The notes under the pieces: model-generated
The model's database searches: none
Told to the model about the DNA's origin: nothing
What the model saw: only the letters and a program-made list of their open reading frames with translations
Shown: positions 1 through 12,158 of the stretch, piece after piece
Layout of the letters: each line of letters starts with the position of its first letter
How positions within the stretch are numbered: position 1 is the stretch's first letter
Program-made: the position numbers and the translations under genes
DNA from: Owenia fusiformis
Lineage: Eukaryota; Annelida; Polychaeta; Sabellida; Oweniidae
NCBI GenBank assembly: GCA_903813345.2
Contig: CAIIXF020000006.1
Span: forward strand, 15,628,348 to 15,692,347
DNA: 64,000 bases
Direction of reading: 5' to 3'

Positions 1-680
1 GAATTCTAAAATACTGGAATGTATCGAGGTAGGTCATTTAATAGTGCAATGCGTAGTTCATTCTCCGACATTGTAGAAAGACAGGCTTACCAATGATATG
101 CGTATGACCACAATCTAAAGTGGTCGGTAGGATACGATAACTTCGACTGAGATTTTGACTGAGAAAAATAATTAAAATATTAATGAGTTATTATAAGACT
201 GAATACAAAGAAGCCTACTTGCCTTTTCAGGAATCTGGCATCATTTTCTTGCATGGTTGATGTATGTCAATGGATCGGTAATTACTCGTTCAAGAGACCT
301 AGACTTATAAAAAACTACATTTCACTGATTATTTTCGAAAAATTAAAAATATTTCCGCCATGTTGTTAATATTCAATGAGATGACATCATTTCGAGAGTT
401 TGCAAAAATAAGAATACCAACATCAAATATCGATTCTAATAAGTTTTTATGATTTATGATATTAAAACTTTGATATCAATTACTAAATTTCAATTAAATT
501 ATGTGTAAAACATGTTGATAATCGAGTTTTGGTTTTCAGTCTCGCCAATGAGATCACGTGACAACAACCTAGAATAGGTGGCAGCATCTGAAAGTTGAAA
601 ACATGAAAACTTGTTTATGAGAGCAGACAGTTTACATCAATATTAACAAAAATATAGGCTTATTTAGAAAATAAATAGCC
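1..680 (+). promoter_or_regulatory. Upstream region of the NTMT1-like gene
   Basis: This AT-rich stretch precedes the NTMT1 start codon and has no convincing coding region. The clearest regulatory word is a palindromic E-box, CACGTG, at 555-560 in the context TCACGTGAC. It lies about 120 bp before the start codon, a plausible proximal-promoter position for USF/TFE-type or clock bHLH factors. No TATA box could be assigned. An in-frame TAA at 672-674 just before the ATG supports the chosen start. The transcription start site cannot be seen from sequence alone. Confidence 0.45.
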
Positions 681-1106
681 ATGGCTGACGTATGTGACCA
701 GATAGAAAATAGTTTGAAAGTTGAATCAAGCAGTGACATTTCATCCAATTCTTCTGAAGTGAACACCCAAAATGACAACAAAAACAATGATCAAAGGCAA
801 GAACTGGAAGAAGACAAAGCCTCATCCAATGGAAGTTTTAATTCCAAATCTGATTGCTCTCATGATGAACCCTCTTTGAATCCTGCGCCTGGCCAGGAAA
901 AAATCTTGAATGAAACCATAGGTGCTAAAAAAGAGGACAATGACATTTTGCCGCAAAATGGGAACTCAAATAATCCTTTGTATGAGGATGCTAAATCATA
1001 TTGGCAAACTGTGCCACCAACTGTAGATGGTATGCTCGGAGGGTTTGCCAGAATATCTACAACTGATATAGCAGGATCTAATAAGTTTCTGCGTTCTTTT
1101 ATAAAG
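681..1106 (+). CDS. NTMT1: NTMT1 coding exon 1
   Basis: The exon encodes residues 1-142 and ends ATAAAG|GTATTG, leaving phase 0. It contains the low-complexity acidic N-terminus and the conserved helix and PPTVDGMLGG block. Reading past the donor gives only 18 further codons before a stop, with no family similarity. Confidence 0.92.
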
Positions 1107-2877
1107 GTATTGAATACAAATACATTTAGGCTTACTCACTTCGAGAGCCATGTCAGATTTTGAAACTTATGGCTCTCGAACGGGGAAATGGACAGCTGAA
1201 TAATAGTGACCTTTGAAACACGAATTAAGTCGATCAGTGGCTTACTTTTGCTCTCTAACTATGTCATACATCATTATCATCCTTCCGTGCAAGTATTGGA
1301 GCGCTGAAGTACTTCCTTTTCGATCAAGACTTGTAATTGTTAGTCGAGTGAAATGTTTTTTCTGCCAAATTCCAATATGGCGTTTCTGCTCGGACATTTT
1401 CGTAAATCTCCGGAGGTTGTTCGAACCTAACTCATTCTCAAAATTCATTTCATTTGTTGCGTATCTCGCTCCTAGCAAACCGCCATATTGGAAATGGGTC
1501 GAAAAAACATTCACTCGATGAACAGTTTACAAGTCTTGATCGAAAAAGAAGTATTTCAGCGCCCCAGTACTTGCACGGATTGATGATACTGATGGAAGAC
1601 ACAGTTAAAGACCAAAAGTAAGCCGCTGATCGACTTAATTCGTGTTTCAAGGGTCACTATTATTCAGCTGCCCAAGTGCCCTGTGGGAAAGCTATTTTAT
1701 CAAAATCCACATAGCTTTCGCAGGAAGTAAATTTTAGGCCCATATTTGGGCTACCTGAATTAGGCATTGCCAGATGCTTGAAATTTTTTAAGAGGCATAT
1801 ATGTACTTGAGACATCAAATTTAGCACACTTTCTTTCATGTCTGTAAATCTGGCTTGTTACACTATGCTCGAAAGTTGGTCATACCCTATATTTCCACAG
1901 TTGGTTAGAAAATTTCTAAACTGTGGCCAATTGAACAATGTGAACCAGATGACCAAGATTGGTATGGGATAAACTGATCATCCTATAGTCGGTTCAGGAT
2001 AAATCTCTATTCTGATGAACTAATATGATTGGGGTTTGAACTTTGCCAAAACAATGAGCATTTTTTCAAGAAGAATATTTTGAGATAAGATATTTTTGTC
2101 AGTATTGCATTTCTCAAACTCATGTTTTGTAGGGACCATAGTGGTATTACCATAGTGGTACTCGTACCTCGTACCTCGTACATTACATCCAGCTCTCTTT
2201 TTAAAAAGTTTTAAAAGTGTTTCAGCAAGTCAGTATGAAAAAATCAGTTTGCATTCTTACATTTGTTTTTCGAACAGAACAGATTTTAGTCAGTTCACAA
2301 CAACAATATTATTTTTCTGATGATACAACACATATACTGTAATAATATTAAAATCGCTTTTCAGGGGCCTAAAGCAAAGACTAAAACCCGCTGTGTAGTA
2401 GACTGTGGTTGTGGAATAGGACGTATTACAAAACGACTTTTACTGCAGTATTTTGACAAAGTTGACATGGTGGAGCAAGACACAAAATTCATTACTGAAG
2501 CCAGGACATTTCTTGGAGATGGTGCCAAAAAGGTTGATAACTTTTTCAATTGTGGATTACAGGACTTCGAACCAGTTGCTGAACGTTATGATGTCATATG
2601 GTGCCAGTGGGTCCTTGGACATTTAAGCGATGATGATTTTGTTCAATTTTTCAGACGTTGCCGGGAAGGCCTTGCCGAGGATGGAGTAATTATAATTAAA
2701 GAAAATGTCACAGGTTGTCATTCTCCAGAATTTGATAAACAGGACAGTAGTTTTACTCGACCAAAGTCCGCCCTAGTGGAACTGATTAATAAATCTGGAT
2801 GTACTATCATAAAACAAGAGAAACAGAAAAATTTCCCCAAATCAATCTTTGATGTATGGATGTTTGCTCTCATGTAA
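681..2877 (+). CDS. NTMT1: Alpha-N-terminal protein methyltransferase 1 (NTMT1/METTL11A family), two coding exons
   Basis: This is a SAM-dependent enzyme that methylates the alpha-amino group of proteins beginning X-Pro-Lys after Met removal. The coding sequence joins 681-1106 and 2365-2877 across a phase-0 GT-AG intron, giving 312 residues. Residues 1-100 are acidic, rich in Ser and Asn, and look disordered. The family domain begins near residue 101, with PPTVDGMLGG at 112-121. The SAM-binding motif DCGCGIGR is at 155-162, and the family block VIWCQWVLGHL is at 219-229. Asn256 (in IKEN) and Asp269 (in QDSS) correspond to the catalytic Asn and Asp of human NTMT1. The protein ends in the family-typical aromatic-Ala-Leu manner (MFALM). 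The ATG has a good Kozak context (GCCATGG) and an in-frame stop upstream. Vertebrate NTMT1 is about 223 residues, so the N-terminal extension is unusual. The paralogue NTMT2 is possible, but identity to NTMT1 looks stronger. Confidence 0.93.
1193..1670. mobile_element. Fold-back (MITE-like) element inside the NTMT1 intron
   Basis: Two arms of about 190 bp (roughly 1193-1385 and 1480-1670) are imperfect reverse complements. The outer end reads CAGCTGAATAATAGTGACC on the left, and its complement closes the right end at 1670. There is no coding capacity; the small ORFs on both strands are arms of the hairpin. No clear target-site duplication was found, so the superfamily is unassigned. Confidence 0.75.
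2365..2877 (+). CDS. NTMT1: NTMT1 coding exon 2 (methyltransferase core)
   Basis: The acceptor CTTTTCAG precedes GGGCCTAAAG. The exon encodes residues 143-312: the whole Rossmann-type SAM-binding core and the C-terminal strand. The stop TAA is at 2875-2877. The junction FIK|GPK matches the position of the human FLREGPNK segment, so no coding sequence seems to be missing. Confidence 0.93.
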   Translation, partial: GPKAKTKTRCVVDCGCGIGRITKRLLLQYFDKVDMVEQDTKFITEARTFLGDGAKKVDNFFNCGLQDFEPVAERYDVIWCQWVLGHLSDDDFVQFFRRCREGLAEDGVIIIKENVTGCHSPEFDKQDSSFTRPKSALVELINKSGCTIIKQEKQKNFPKSIFDVWMFALM

Positions 2878-3606
2878 ATCAATTATTATTTTCAAAATAC
2901 TATTTTCATGCTTTCATAATTTTTATAAAAAAATTTCAAAGTGTCAGTTATTATAAAAAAATGTACACATAATGTTACAAATATGATTAAAATTTTGAGC
3001 AGATAAGTAATATTGATTAACAATTGCTCCATCAACAGAAATTGAGCCTACGTGATAGACTGGGCATCCATACATATTTGGTCTGTCTGTCCATCACTAA
3101 TGACTTTTTATTCGTAAGCTTAAAAGAATCAATTTCAAAATTGTCACACTTCTTAAAAATTGAGCATTTTTCCAAGCTTTCGTTTAATAAATAAATAATG
3201 AAACAATGGTTTTCATTAAAATCTATTGATGGTGCAAATTGAAGGCTCTTATGAATTTTTTATTTTAATATTGGGGTATCTAAGGTCAGAAATAGGGTCA
3301 CTATAAGGCAGTGTAAAGCATATATTAAGGTTGCCTGCTTGAATGCTTTATATAATAGATTAACATGAAGCTACAAGAATAAAACATGAAACTCAATTAA
3401 GTGTTTGTATCATGATATATGAATACTAGTAAATATGTAGTTCATTTACAAAACATAAAATCTCTCAACAAGGGCATTAAAGAATTCAGCTTTCAGCATT
3501 ATTTGAATTTATTTCCCATCTGTAATTGCAAGTAGACACTTGACTTTTGTTTACTCCATACTTCATAAAGTGTAAAGATTCATTGAAATAGCATATACTC
3601 GTATTA
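2878..3606. other. NTMT1 3' flank
   Basis: AT-rich sequence with no coding signal. A candidate polyadenylation signal AATAAA lies at 3186-3191, about 310 bp after the stop codon. Which signal is used cannot be told from sequence. Confidence 0.4.
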
Positions 3607-4644
3607 CAGGGTGTCCAAGAAGTAACGTCAATGACCCTGGCATTTTGTCATTTATGCTTCAAATGTCATGAAACTTGGTCAGAATGTCCCTTGTACATTT
3701 ATAAATATGAAGTATGGAGTTACTAGCATTTGATTGGCCGGTTTTATGGTTACCATAGTAACACAAGTGCATGGACCCAGGGGCAGCTCTGCAATCCATA
3801 AGATCTTTTGAAAATAAAATAACCATAAACACTAGTTTTGAAGTGTACATCTTTTATTTATAATATGACCACAAATATAATGTTTTCAAGTACACATCAT
3901 TTATTCATAATATAGCTGTTGCTGGCGTTATATTAGTATTATATTAAAGTTTATTGAATGTTACTCTAGTACATAATCACCACCAAGTTCCACACATCTC
4001 TGGTGTCTTCTTACCCACTCCAAGAAAACTCTATTGAAACCACCAGAGCTCATTTCTGCAAGGGATGACAGAACAGAGCTCTTAAGTTCCTCATTTGAAG
4101 AGAAAGACTGTCCAGCAAGTTTAACCTTCAGTGCACCATAAAGATAGACGTCACTAGGGGCCAAATCAGGCGAATATGGAGCTTGTTCAAGTATGGGGTA
4201 TTCCTAGTATCTCAACTACTTCCATGGTGTTCCTTGCCTTGTGAATGGGGGCATTGTCCCAGTGCAGTGAAAGGCGCAATCCAGGTCTCATATTATGATG
4301 TCATAAAGTACTCCAAAGAAGTGTTACCATGGTAACTCCAAATAAACAACAAAACCGTTAAGATTTGAAAAAGTCCCAAGACATTGTATTTCATTTTTGC
4401 CAAATGTTTTACCTTATAATAACCTGATTTACATAATATTTACCAGGTACATTCTGAACTGCCCCGGGGTCCATGCACTTGTGTTACTATGGCAACCATA
4501 AAATCGGCCAATCAAATGCCAGTCACTCCATACTTTGTATTTATATTTATAAATGTACAAGGAACATTCTGACCAAGTTTCATGACATTTGAAGCATAAA
4601 TGACAAAATGCCAGGGTCATTGACATTACTTCTTGGACACCCTG
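3607..4644. mobile_element. Mariner-like element with long terminal inverted repeats
   Basis: The element begins CAGGGTGTCCAAGAAGTAA and ends with the reverse complement, and is flanked by TA on both sides (3605-3606 and 4645-4646), the Tc1/mariner signature. The inverted repeats extend about 185 bp (3607-3793 and 4453-4644), longer than in typical mariners. The interior carries a broken transposase on the - strand. Confidence 0.85.
3961..4293 (-). pseudogene. Mariner-type transposase fragment, degenerate
   Basis: The - strand reads HWDNAPIHKARN near 4250, then YSPDLAPSDVYLYG near 4150 in another frame. These are the second and third catalytic-acid regions of mariner transposases (WDNAPxH and PYSPDLAPSD). 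The two pieces are separated by a frameshift near 4195. The N-terminal DNA-binding domain and the first catalytic Asp are absent from the element. The reading frame continues to a stop at 3961. Non-functional. Confidence 0.8.
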
Positions 4645-4646
4645 TA

Positions 4647-6174
4647 TGTATCCTGCAGTGTTCTACTTTTTGACTCAGATCTATAACATATATTTCAAAT
4701 TTTCAATTTTAAAAAGTCATGAAATTTAAATGGCTTACAGATCCAGAATAATGCTTTTAGTACTATTAAATTGTTAGGTCAGGGTTAGAAATGAAAAAAC
4801 TGGATATAAATTTTATCTACACAACCTTTTAAAACTTTTCGTATGTTAAGTTAAAAATAAGGTCACTTAAGAAAATTTGTATACTCTTTCAAACACCTTG
4901 CAGATGTGATGATGAAATTGTTTCATTTTTTCAAACCTTTTAAGATTATTCCATTTCAAATTAATTCTGTTGTTAGTAATTAAATGTTTTTATAAGGAGG
5001 CCCTTCTTCCCAGAGCTCCTCGTATTAGTTTTATAGGTATCATCCTAAGTCATTGACAATGAACTTCTTTGATTTGGGAAATGTTTTCATTTCGTTTTAC
5101 TTTTTTATGATCAGAATTTAATTAGTTTGCATAACAAAATATTTGGTATCTACATGTAGATGTTACTTGGTTGAGAAATCAAAGTTGAAGGTTCATTTTT
5201 GTCAAATGAATTGGATGATACTAACTCCAGTTATCATGCTGTTTTGAACCAGTGATAATAAGACAAACAGGGTCGAAATAAAAGGGTGTTCCACTTGTTC
5301 TGAATAAGGTGGTGGGATTTGGCTAGTTTTAAGTTTAAGTTAATTAGGGCACAAACAGCAAGTGTAATGGAATACTTGGTATATTCAACAATGTATAATG
5401 TACCTGTGTGCCGGCTGATGAAATAGACACAGTATCTGTAAAATGAGCACAAATAATTGTTAAGTTATTAGAGATTTATATAAATTATGAGCATAGGATT
5501 TCATTCTATGTCCAAGATTCAAAACAGATGGGGGGAAGTTCTCATATGTGCTTTTAACAATGGCTGAAAGCTACATTGGTTTTGGAAAATGCCGTCTCAT
5601 ATAGAAAGTCCTTTGATAATAGGACAACAATTCTAAACAAATGAAAACAGAAAAATTAGCCAATAGATTGTATAGATGTTGTGAAAATTGTTTTCAAGGT
5701 CAGGGTGCATGTTGGGAAATTTTCTGCATCCCTCAATTGAGTCACATGTTATTTTTCAAACAAGAATCACTCCTTCCCCACATTGTCTTCATCTTCCAGG
5801 TCTGCACAAAGAGTGCACTCATGTGCCTAGAAAAGCCTTGTGAGAAGATTTGTTTTGTAAAATGTATAAAAATGAGAAAATTCAGTGAAACAAATTTCTG
5901 AAAATTTTCTGAATTTTTTCACTGAATTTTCTTGTTTTTTGTACACTTTATTTATGTCCAGGAGTAAACGACTGAAACACATTAAATTCTCAGAAATTTA
6001 GCTGGCCATAAATATTGTGTCAATGACAGAACAGATTATCTTAATGTTTCAGTTTGAAATTCTATATCTCTGTTCATATGAGTATACTAGTAGATAGAAT
6101 ATCTGTATCAGCTATTTGAATGTGAAAGCAACTTCTAATACGTGTAGCTCAATGCAGAGTTTTTACATTTCAAT
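4647..6174. other. Intergenic, no feature recognised
   Basis: AT-rich sequence. Short ORFs on both strands resemble no family I know and lack splice-consistent extensions. A small inverted repeat of the word CAGTGAAA(N)TTTCACTG type sits around 5882-5925. Confidence 0.4.
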
Positions 6175-6179
6175 TAGAC

Positions 6180-6463
6180 CATAGGCATAGCCATGGGGGG
6201 GGGGTGCAATTGGCGATCGCACCCCCCCCCCCTTCCCATAACCAATAAAATATAACCATGAGAAGAGCTTTGGAATGCTTTTTATTTGAAGCTTCTAGCT
6301 CAATTTATTATGAAGGAAGTTGCATAAATTTTTGAAAAATTCAAGATACAGTAAATCTTAATTATTGGCTTTTTATGCCACAATCGCATCCCCTGACTGA
6401 AAATAGAATTTTTTGGCGATCGCACCCCCCCCCTGCACTGACTGAAAGCTGGCTACGCCCCTG
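6180..6463. mobile_element. Short hAT-like non-autonomous element
   Basis: The left end CATAGGCATAGCCA and the reverse complement of the right end, CAGGGGCGTAGCCA, form an imperfect terminal inverted repeat. TAGAC is directly repeated at 6175-6179 and 6464-6468. Inside each end is the word GGCGATCGCACCCCC, giving C/G homopolymer runs near 6205-6232 and 6417-6433. CAGGGGCGTAGCC-type ends are known from hAT MITEs, but a 5-bp rather than 8-bp duplication leaves the superfamily uncertain. A related end (CAGGCCCGTAGCCAGC) occurs near 46124. Confidence 0.65.
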
Positions 6464-6468
6464 TAGAC

Positions 6469-8269
6469 ATTTCCATTCTTAAACTTCATATCCTGCAAAT
6501 TCCTATATATGAGGCAATAAAATAAAATAAAGTTCTATCTGCATAATATCACATTGTGATCTAGATAGATAACTAGCTTGACTGACTGATATTCATTTGC
6601 CTTCATCATGTTATTTGGCTTACAATAGCCAGGATTTTGTGACTGGGAGGGGGTGGTTCATTTTTCAAATTCATGCAAAAATACTTCCCCCCCCCACACT
6701 CAAATTACCTCATCTTACATTAAGTAATAAAGGTATCATAATTTGATCATTGTGGAATTTAATTGGTCTTTAAAAAATAAAAGTATCTTGTATCATTATG
6801 AAATAAAATCAAAACCATTTTTAGGGATAAACATGAAGTCCCATGCGCAAAAGTATTCAAAATATTTTCAAAGTCGTGAATTACTTATAACACATATCTA
6901 GACTTAGATACCCTTTGAGACAGTAATCCATTTAGGCTCATTCTATTTTCAAGATGACATCTGAATTCAACTTAGTTTTGAAGTGTGAACTAGGCATGAA
7001 GTATTAACTACCCTAATAAATTAATAATCTCATGTTTATTTGGTTTTAACAATGGCCATTGTCTCTATCAAAAGATATAATTATACCAAATGAAATTTGG
7101 TACTCCATATTCCATTTTAGAATATTTAACTTGAAACTGGAGTAAATATTATATCTGTCTCTGGGTAGTATAGTACATGTATTGTATACTAGTAACATCT
7201 TATTTAGTCTTGAATACTTCAAAGAACACCAGATATTTGCCTTTAAAAATACATTGAATCAGACTGCAATCTGTCTATGAGTGGAGGACAGTGAATTCAC
7301 TCTAGACTAAAACCAAGAAGACAAACCCATAACTTACATCTTATCTAAATAATCTGTCAACTTAAACACTAACGAGTTTTCCAGAGCTGATCAGATTTGA
7401 TCAGAACTTTGCAGTTATCTGGAGGACTATTTATCAAAACATTCTTCTCACAAGTCTAGGCACAATAGAAATAAACCTCAACTGAACAAGGCAGAGTTTG
7501 CTTCCGACCACTGTTTTGATATATTGTTTTATTCCTACATCCATTAGACTTAAGCCTATAAAATTTGGATAACCAATGAATTTGAAATTTCCTTCTGAAA
7601 AATGATGACCATTTTGATTTCAGCAACCATCTGGAGTATCCCCTTTTGAGCAGATTACTATGCCCACAAGGTCTACATCAATAATCTACAAAAGGCTAAT
7701 ACGATTGTGGTTTAACAATGATAGAATAAGATATCTGCACATAATCTGATGACCGGTATTTGAGTTATCAAAAATTAGCCATCATTTAGACTAAAGCCTG
7801 TCAATTTAGGACCATATCTGATGAATGATATATATTGTAAAAGTAATATTTTTCAAGAAAAAAGGTGGACGATTTGAATTCAATGGCATCTTGGAATATA
7901 TCCCTCTCAAACTATGGTCGATGGGATAACAACCAGACAACAATAACTGAGAATATATATATACATTTTCAGATAAAATAATGTTTTATATTCTTTTGGA
8001 ATATTACTCTATGGAACATTGGAAACAAATATGTTACAACTACATGATGGCCCAGTATGTGAAGTTATATTTTTTCAAATGACCCACCATGTGTAATATA
8101 TATCTTTTATTGACTCTTTAGATGTCATATCATGACATATTAGTCACTAAGGTAGAGCAGTTCTTCCCATTGTCGAGTTGAAGAACTGATATCTTTATCC
8201 TGGCTAGAACCATAGACAATTCTAGCCAGCGCCAGCCTTTTATCGAGTTAGCAGCACTCTAGAAATCGC
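6469..8269. other. Intergenic, no gene recognised
   Basis: AT-rich sequence with a short C tract near 6687. A local hairpin CTGGCTAGAA / TTCTAGCCAG lies around 8200-8229. Otherwise nothing recognisable. Confidence 0.35.
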
Positions 8270-8420
8270 CGGTATAGGTCAGCAGTCATAGGTCAAAGAT
8301 AAATCACAAGAAGTACTGTGACCTGGGTTTGAACCCAAGACCTCTACTTTTCAGCCTGAAGCCAGACTTCCTGCTTTCCAGACCAATGCCTTAACCACTA
8401 GGCCAACCTGGCGACCACAG
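8270..8420 (-). mobile_element. tRNA-derived SINE (5' tRNA-like head)
   Basis: On the - strand a tRNA-like head has box A (TGGCCTAGTGGTTAAGGCA, about 8387-8406) and box B (GGGTTCAAACCC, 8325-8336), about 60 bp apart as in an RNA polymerase III internal promoter. The stretch between them cannot form a normal anticodon arm, so I call a SINE rather than a tRNA gene. The 3' limit of the SINE body (lower coordinates) could not be set. Confidence 0.65.
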
Positions 8421-10020
8421 TGACAATAATGTCATAAATATAACTGCCACATATGTCCCCAGGAGTTAAACACTACAGTGAAAATAAAATAAAAACAAGT
8501 ATGATTTTGTAATTGCCAAGTTTAATATGTAAAATACGATAAATTACAGTATAACATAATATAAAGTAAGTACATGAGAACTAAATAATATACTTGGCAC
8601 TATCAAGAAAAGATTTTGACAATTTCCTGTCAAATTGGGTCTGAAACATTTACTACACAGCAGTATACAATAATTATTTTTCAATATACAGTACATGGAC
8701 AGGTATGTAAAATATTGATCAACCTGCTGAATTTTTCATTTGTACATGTCTTATTGACTTATGTATGAGGCAATTTTTTCTTGTGAGGTGATCCTGCAAA
8801 CATATCGTACCCTACTTGACCCAATGAAAACAACCATTCCTTTGTAAAATATAACACATCCGGATGATAATGAGTTACATTTGTGAACTCAAATATTGAG
8901 CGATTTTTTGGGTTCCGTTATTGGATATGTTCAAAATTTGTAGTTGAGAATGCACACGAAACATCTGAATGATTTCCGCTTATTAACATGATTGATGGAT
9001 AACTACAAAGTATCAAACACCAAATATAAAATTACAGTGACCTGAATTAAACAAAAATGTATGTTGTTGCAGTGCTATGTGACATCATACATAACTCTTA
9101 GACTGCAAATATATGACAGTGATGGGCGTCCCAAGAGTGTGATCCCTTTTACCAATATTAATTACCAAAAATTATATTTATACCCTGGTATAGCCTTGGA
9201 CTGTTACAGAAAGTACAGATAAATTAAGTTTCGCGTCATAAAATTGTATGTAATAAGAATCAATGTTGTTTTAGATCACACCTCAGATGAAGAATTTACA
9301 CATTTCTATATCTCAAATAACTACTGTATTTCTTCAAAGTGCCTAGTACACACTGCAGTAGAATCCTATTTGTCAATTTTAAAATTTTTAAACTTTTTAA
9401 AACTTATGAAAAATTCGAAGAGGAATAAATCAATCTGAAAACTGGAGTATTAGAGAGTGAGGAATATGACAGTGATATAATAATTTTCAATATTTGATTT
9501 CAACTTGAGGTGAATTATTAAATGCATTATAAAATCTAAGTCTCTAAAATATATTTGCCAGTACATTATATTCAAAAATATGTTTGCCATTATATATTGT
9601 ACATAAATGTACATCCAAACTGTAAGTAATCAAAATACTGTCTTTAGTGAACAACTGTATTTGTACAACTGTACAATTTGAATTTTGTGAGCTACATGTA
9701 CAATTGAACATATATCCTGCCTTGGTTATTCTACACACTACCAACAGTTAAAACATTGAGCATGAGTCTACAATAAAACCTCCATGAACGCTACATATAC
9801 AATAAGTCAAAGAATGCGTTCATATATAGGTTTTACTGTACACATATTAACATATTATTAAAGACGACATATTTCAAATTCATACCTCGTTTTTATCACT
9901 GAGTGATACACATTGAAAAACTCTGAAACATGATAACAGTCCCTAAGATAACATTGTCATGGTTGATACTCCTGAGGGTCTAAGTGAATCTCTGGGGTGA
10001 CACTGAGTGAGTGTCACTGA
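8421..10020. other. Intergenic, no feature recognised
   Basis: AT-rich, with only short unsupported ORFs on both strands. Confidence 0.35.
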
Positions 10021-10070
10021 GTGGGTCTCACTGAGTGAGTGAGTGAGTGAGTGAGTGAGTGAGTGTGAGT
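10021..10070. repeat. GAGT microsatellite
   Basis: An uninterrupted run of the tetranucleotide GAGT (10031-10064), preceded by diverged copies of CACTGAGTG from about 9995. Confidence 0.9.
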
Positions 10071-11272
10071 GATTTTACTACATACCTGTTCAAGTATCAA
10101 CTTACATCACAATTCTATAAGGGTTGCAAAAATTGAAATCTTCAAACATTTAAACAGGTTTGTTCTTATAAGTTGGTTCAAAAAGTTCAGACATCAAATG
10201 ATTTAAAGAAATTATTTGAGCGATTTTGTGTAAAACATGTGATATCTTATGAAAATTGTTCACATTAGGTTAATCTTTCAAATAAGACTGTTCACTGTTC
10301 AAATTAAGATTTGTTCATGTTTCAAGGTTTTCTAACATGGGCATCAGTTGGAGAGAAAAATGGGACTGAAAAAAGCATTCACATTGGGAGGTATTCGAAT
10401 ATACAGATTTTACTGTATTGTATATGAGCATTTCCTGTATACCAAGTACTTTAACTATATGCTTCATATTCCTCGATCAATTCACATTCTTGTTAATAAA
10501 TTTAATTTAACAAATACAACCCAAGTAAATATCATTTTATATACAATATTACTATGTACATGTAAATATTATGTCATATAACAGACTAGTGATATTTATA
10601 TTCACAGTATAAACTATTTACATCTTTTTACATCAGTCAAATATATGAGCTGACCCAATACATATAATAAGTCAATAAGGGACAGAAGCATTTCATTTCA
10701 CAGGAATATAACTGATATATTAAACATCTAAAATGATTTTTTCATATCTTATGTTCCCATCTATGTCACATATGATTGCCTAGATACTCAGTATTATAGT
10801 GATATTTTACTCATAATTTTGAGAATTTCCCAAGAACAGAGATCTTATATAAAAATCTGAAGCACTGTCTCACAAAATCATCACTGGCACAGTGTACTAA
10901 GAGTAAATGACCATTAACACTACAGTGTGCTCAGAAAAATTCGTGTTCAAGTGGTTCCAAGCCTCTTTTTTAAACCTCAACTTGGTACTGCATTTACACT
11001 TGCTTTACTGCTTGAGAAATCAATGGGGCAATAAGAAAAATACATGGGCAAAGAATATTTCATATACATGTATCTTTAGAAAGAGGACTCACTGGTCCAA
11101 TAGTTATTTCATAACAAATATTCCATTCTTTTCTTTTTTGTATAAAAAACCAGGTACCTCGTACCCACGTATGTGGATCGTGATACAGTCTTTGAAGGGT
11201 TCAATTTTTAAAGCTTTAAAAGATTATCCTATCTTAGTTAATGCTAACTTAGATATATTAGTGCACTCATAG
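10071..11272. other. Intergenic, no gene recognised
   Basis: An open frame of 121 codons at 10907-11272 (+) shows no recognisable domain or splice context, and is best taken as chance in AT-rich DNA. Confidence 0.35.
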
Positions 11273-11274
11273 TA

Positions 11275-12156
11275 TACTCCTCAAAAAAAGTTAAGGACCT
11301 CATGGGTTTACATGTTAACGCCCATATTTGTTTAAAGACGGTTTTCTAAGGGGGAAACAAAAGAAATCCCAATAAAGAAAATAAATCTGTATCTTGATTC
11401 TATTCACTATAAAGTCCGCAACGTTTCAATGTTATATCTCCATTACATTGGGTCAAAAATTGATGTCAAAATTGATGAATTTCATGAAATTGAACAAAAA
11501 TGGCAGATCCCATGTTAAACAAATGGGGAATGGTTGGGTTGCCATAAGTCATATGAGGAACGATCCATCCATCAGATTGCTCTCAAAATTGAGATTGTAA
11601 GAGATAATTAAATTTGTTAAATTGTCCACTCGACAAAAATATGATTTAATTGTCCAGGCTTTACAAAAGTTAATGGTTTCAAATTCAATAATTTTTTAAT
11701 GAACCTCTTATTGAAATAACACAGGTGGTTCAGTGAGGTGGTCAAAATTACTTTAATGCTCCGTATCGCTAATTTTAACAACATAAGCGAGACATTTAGC
11801 ATGTAAAATGTAAAATCATTCAATTTTCTACTTAGAAAGTATTTTTAATAAATGTTTTGCTGAATGGATATTCCAAAATCTGAGTTGCCCCTAAGCCACC
11901 ATTCCCCATTTGTTTAACATGGGATCTGCCATTTTTGTTACATTTCATGAAATTCATCAATTTTGACATCAAATTTTGACAGAATGTAATGGAGATATAA
12001 CATTGAAACGTTGCGGACTTTATAGGGAATAGAATCAAGATACAGATTTATTTACTTTATTGGGATTTCTTTTGTTCCCCGCTTAGAAAACAGTCGTTAA
12101 ACAAATATGGGCGTTAACATGTAAACCTATGAGGTCCTTAACTTTTTTAAGGAGTA
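11275..12156. mobile_element. TA-flanked fold-back element (Tc1/mariner-type MITE)
   Basis: The ends TACTCCTCAAAAAAAG and its complement near 12156 are followed inward by AAGTTAAGGACC. They are flanked by TA at 11273-11274 and 12157-12158. The arms (about 11275-11545 and 11886-12156) are roughly 90% complementary by eye, and the centre of about 340 bp is unique. There is no transposase; ORFs in both arms are mirror images of one another. Confidence 0.82.
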
Positions 12157-12158
12157 TA

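Noticed and set aside
8270-8420. Possible functional tRNA gene on the - strand
   Set aside because: Boxes A and B are present, but the anticodon arm and acceptor stem cannot be folded normally; a tRNA-derived SINE is the better call.
10907-11272. 121-codon open frame on the + strand
   Set aside because: No recognisable domain, splice context or conserved neighbour; such lengths occur by chance in AT-rich DNA.
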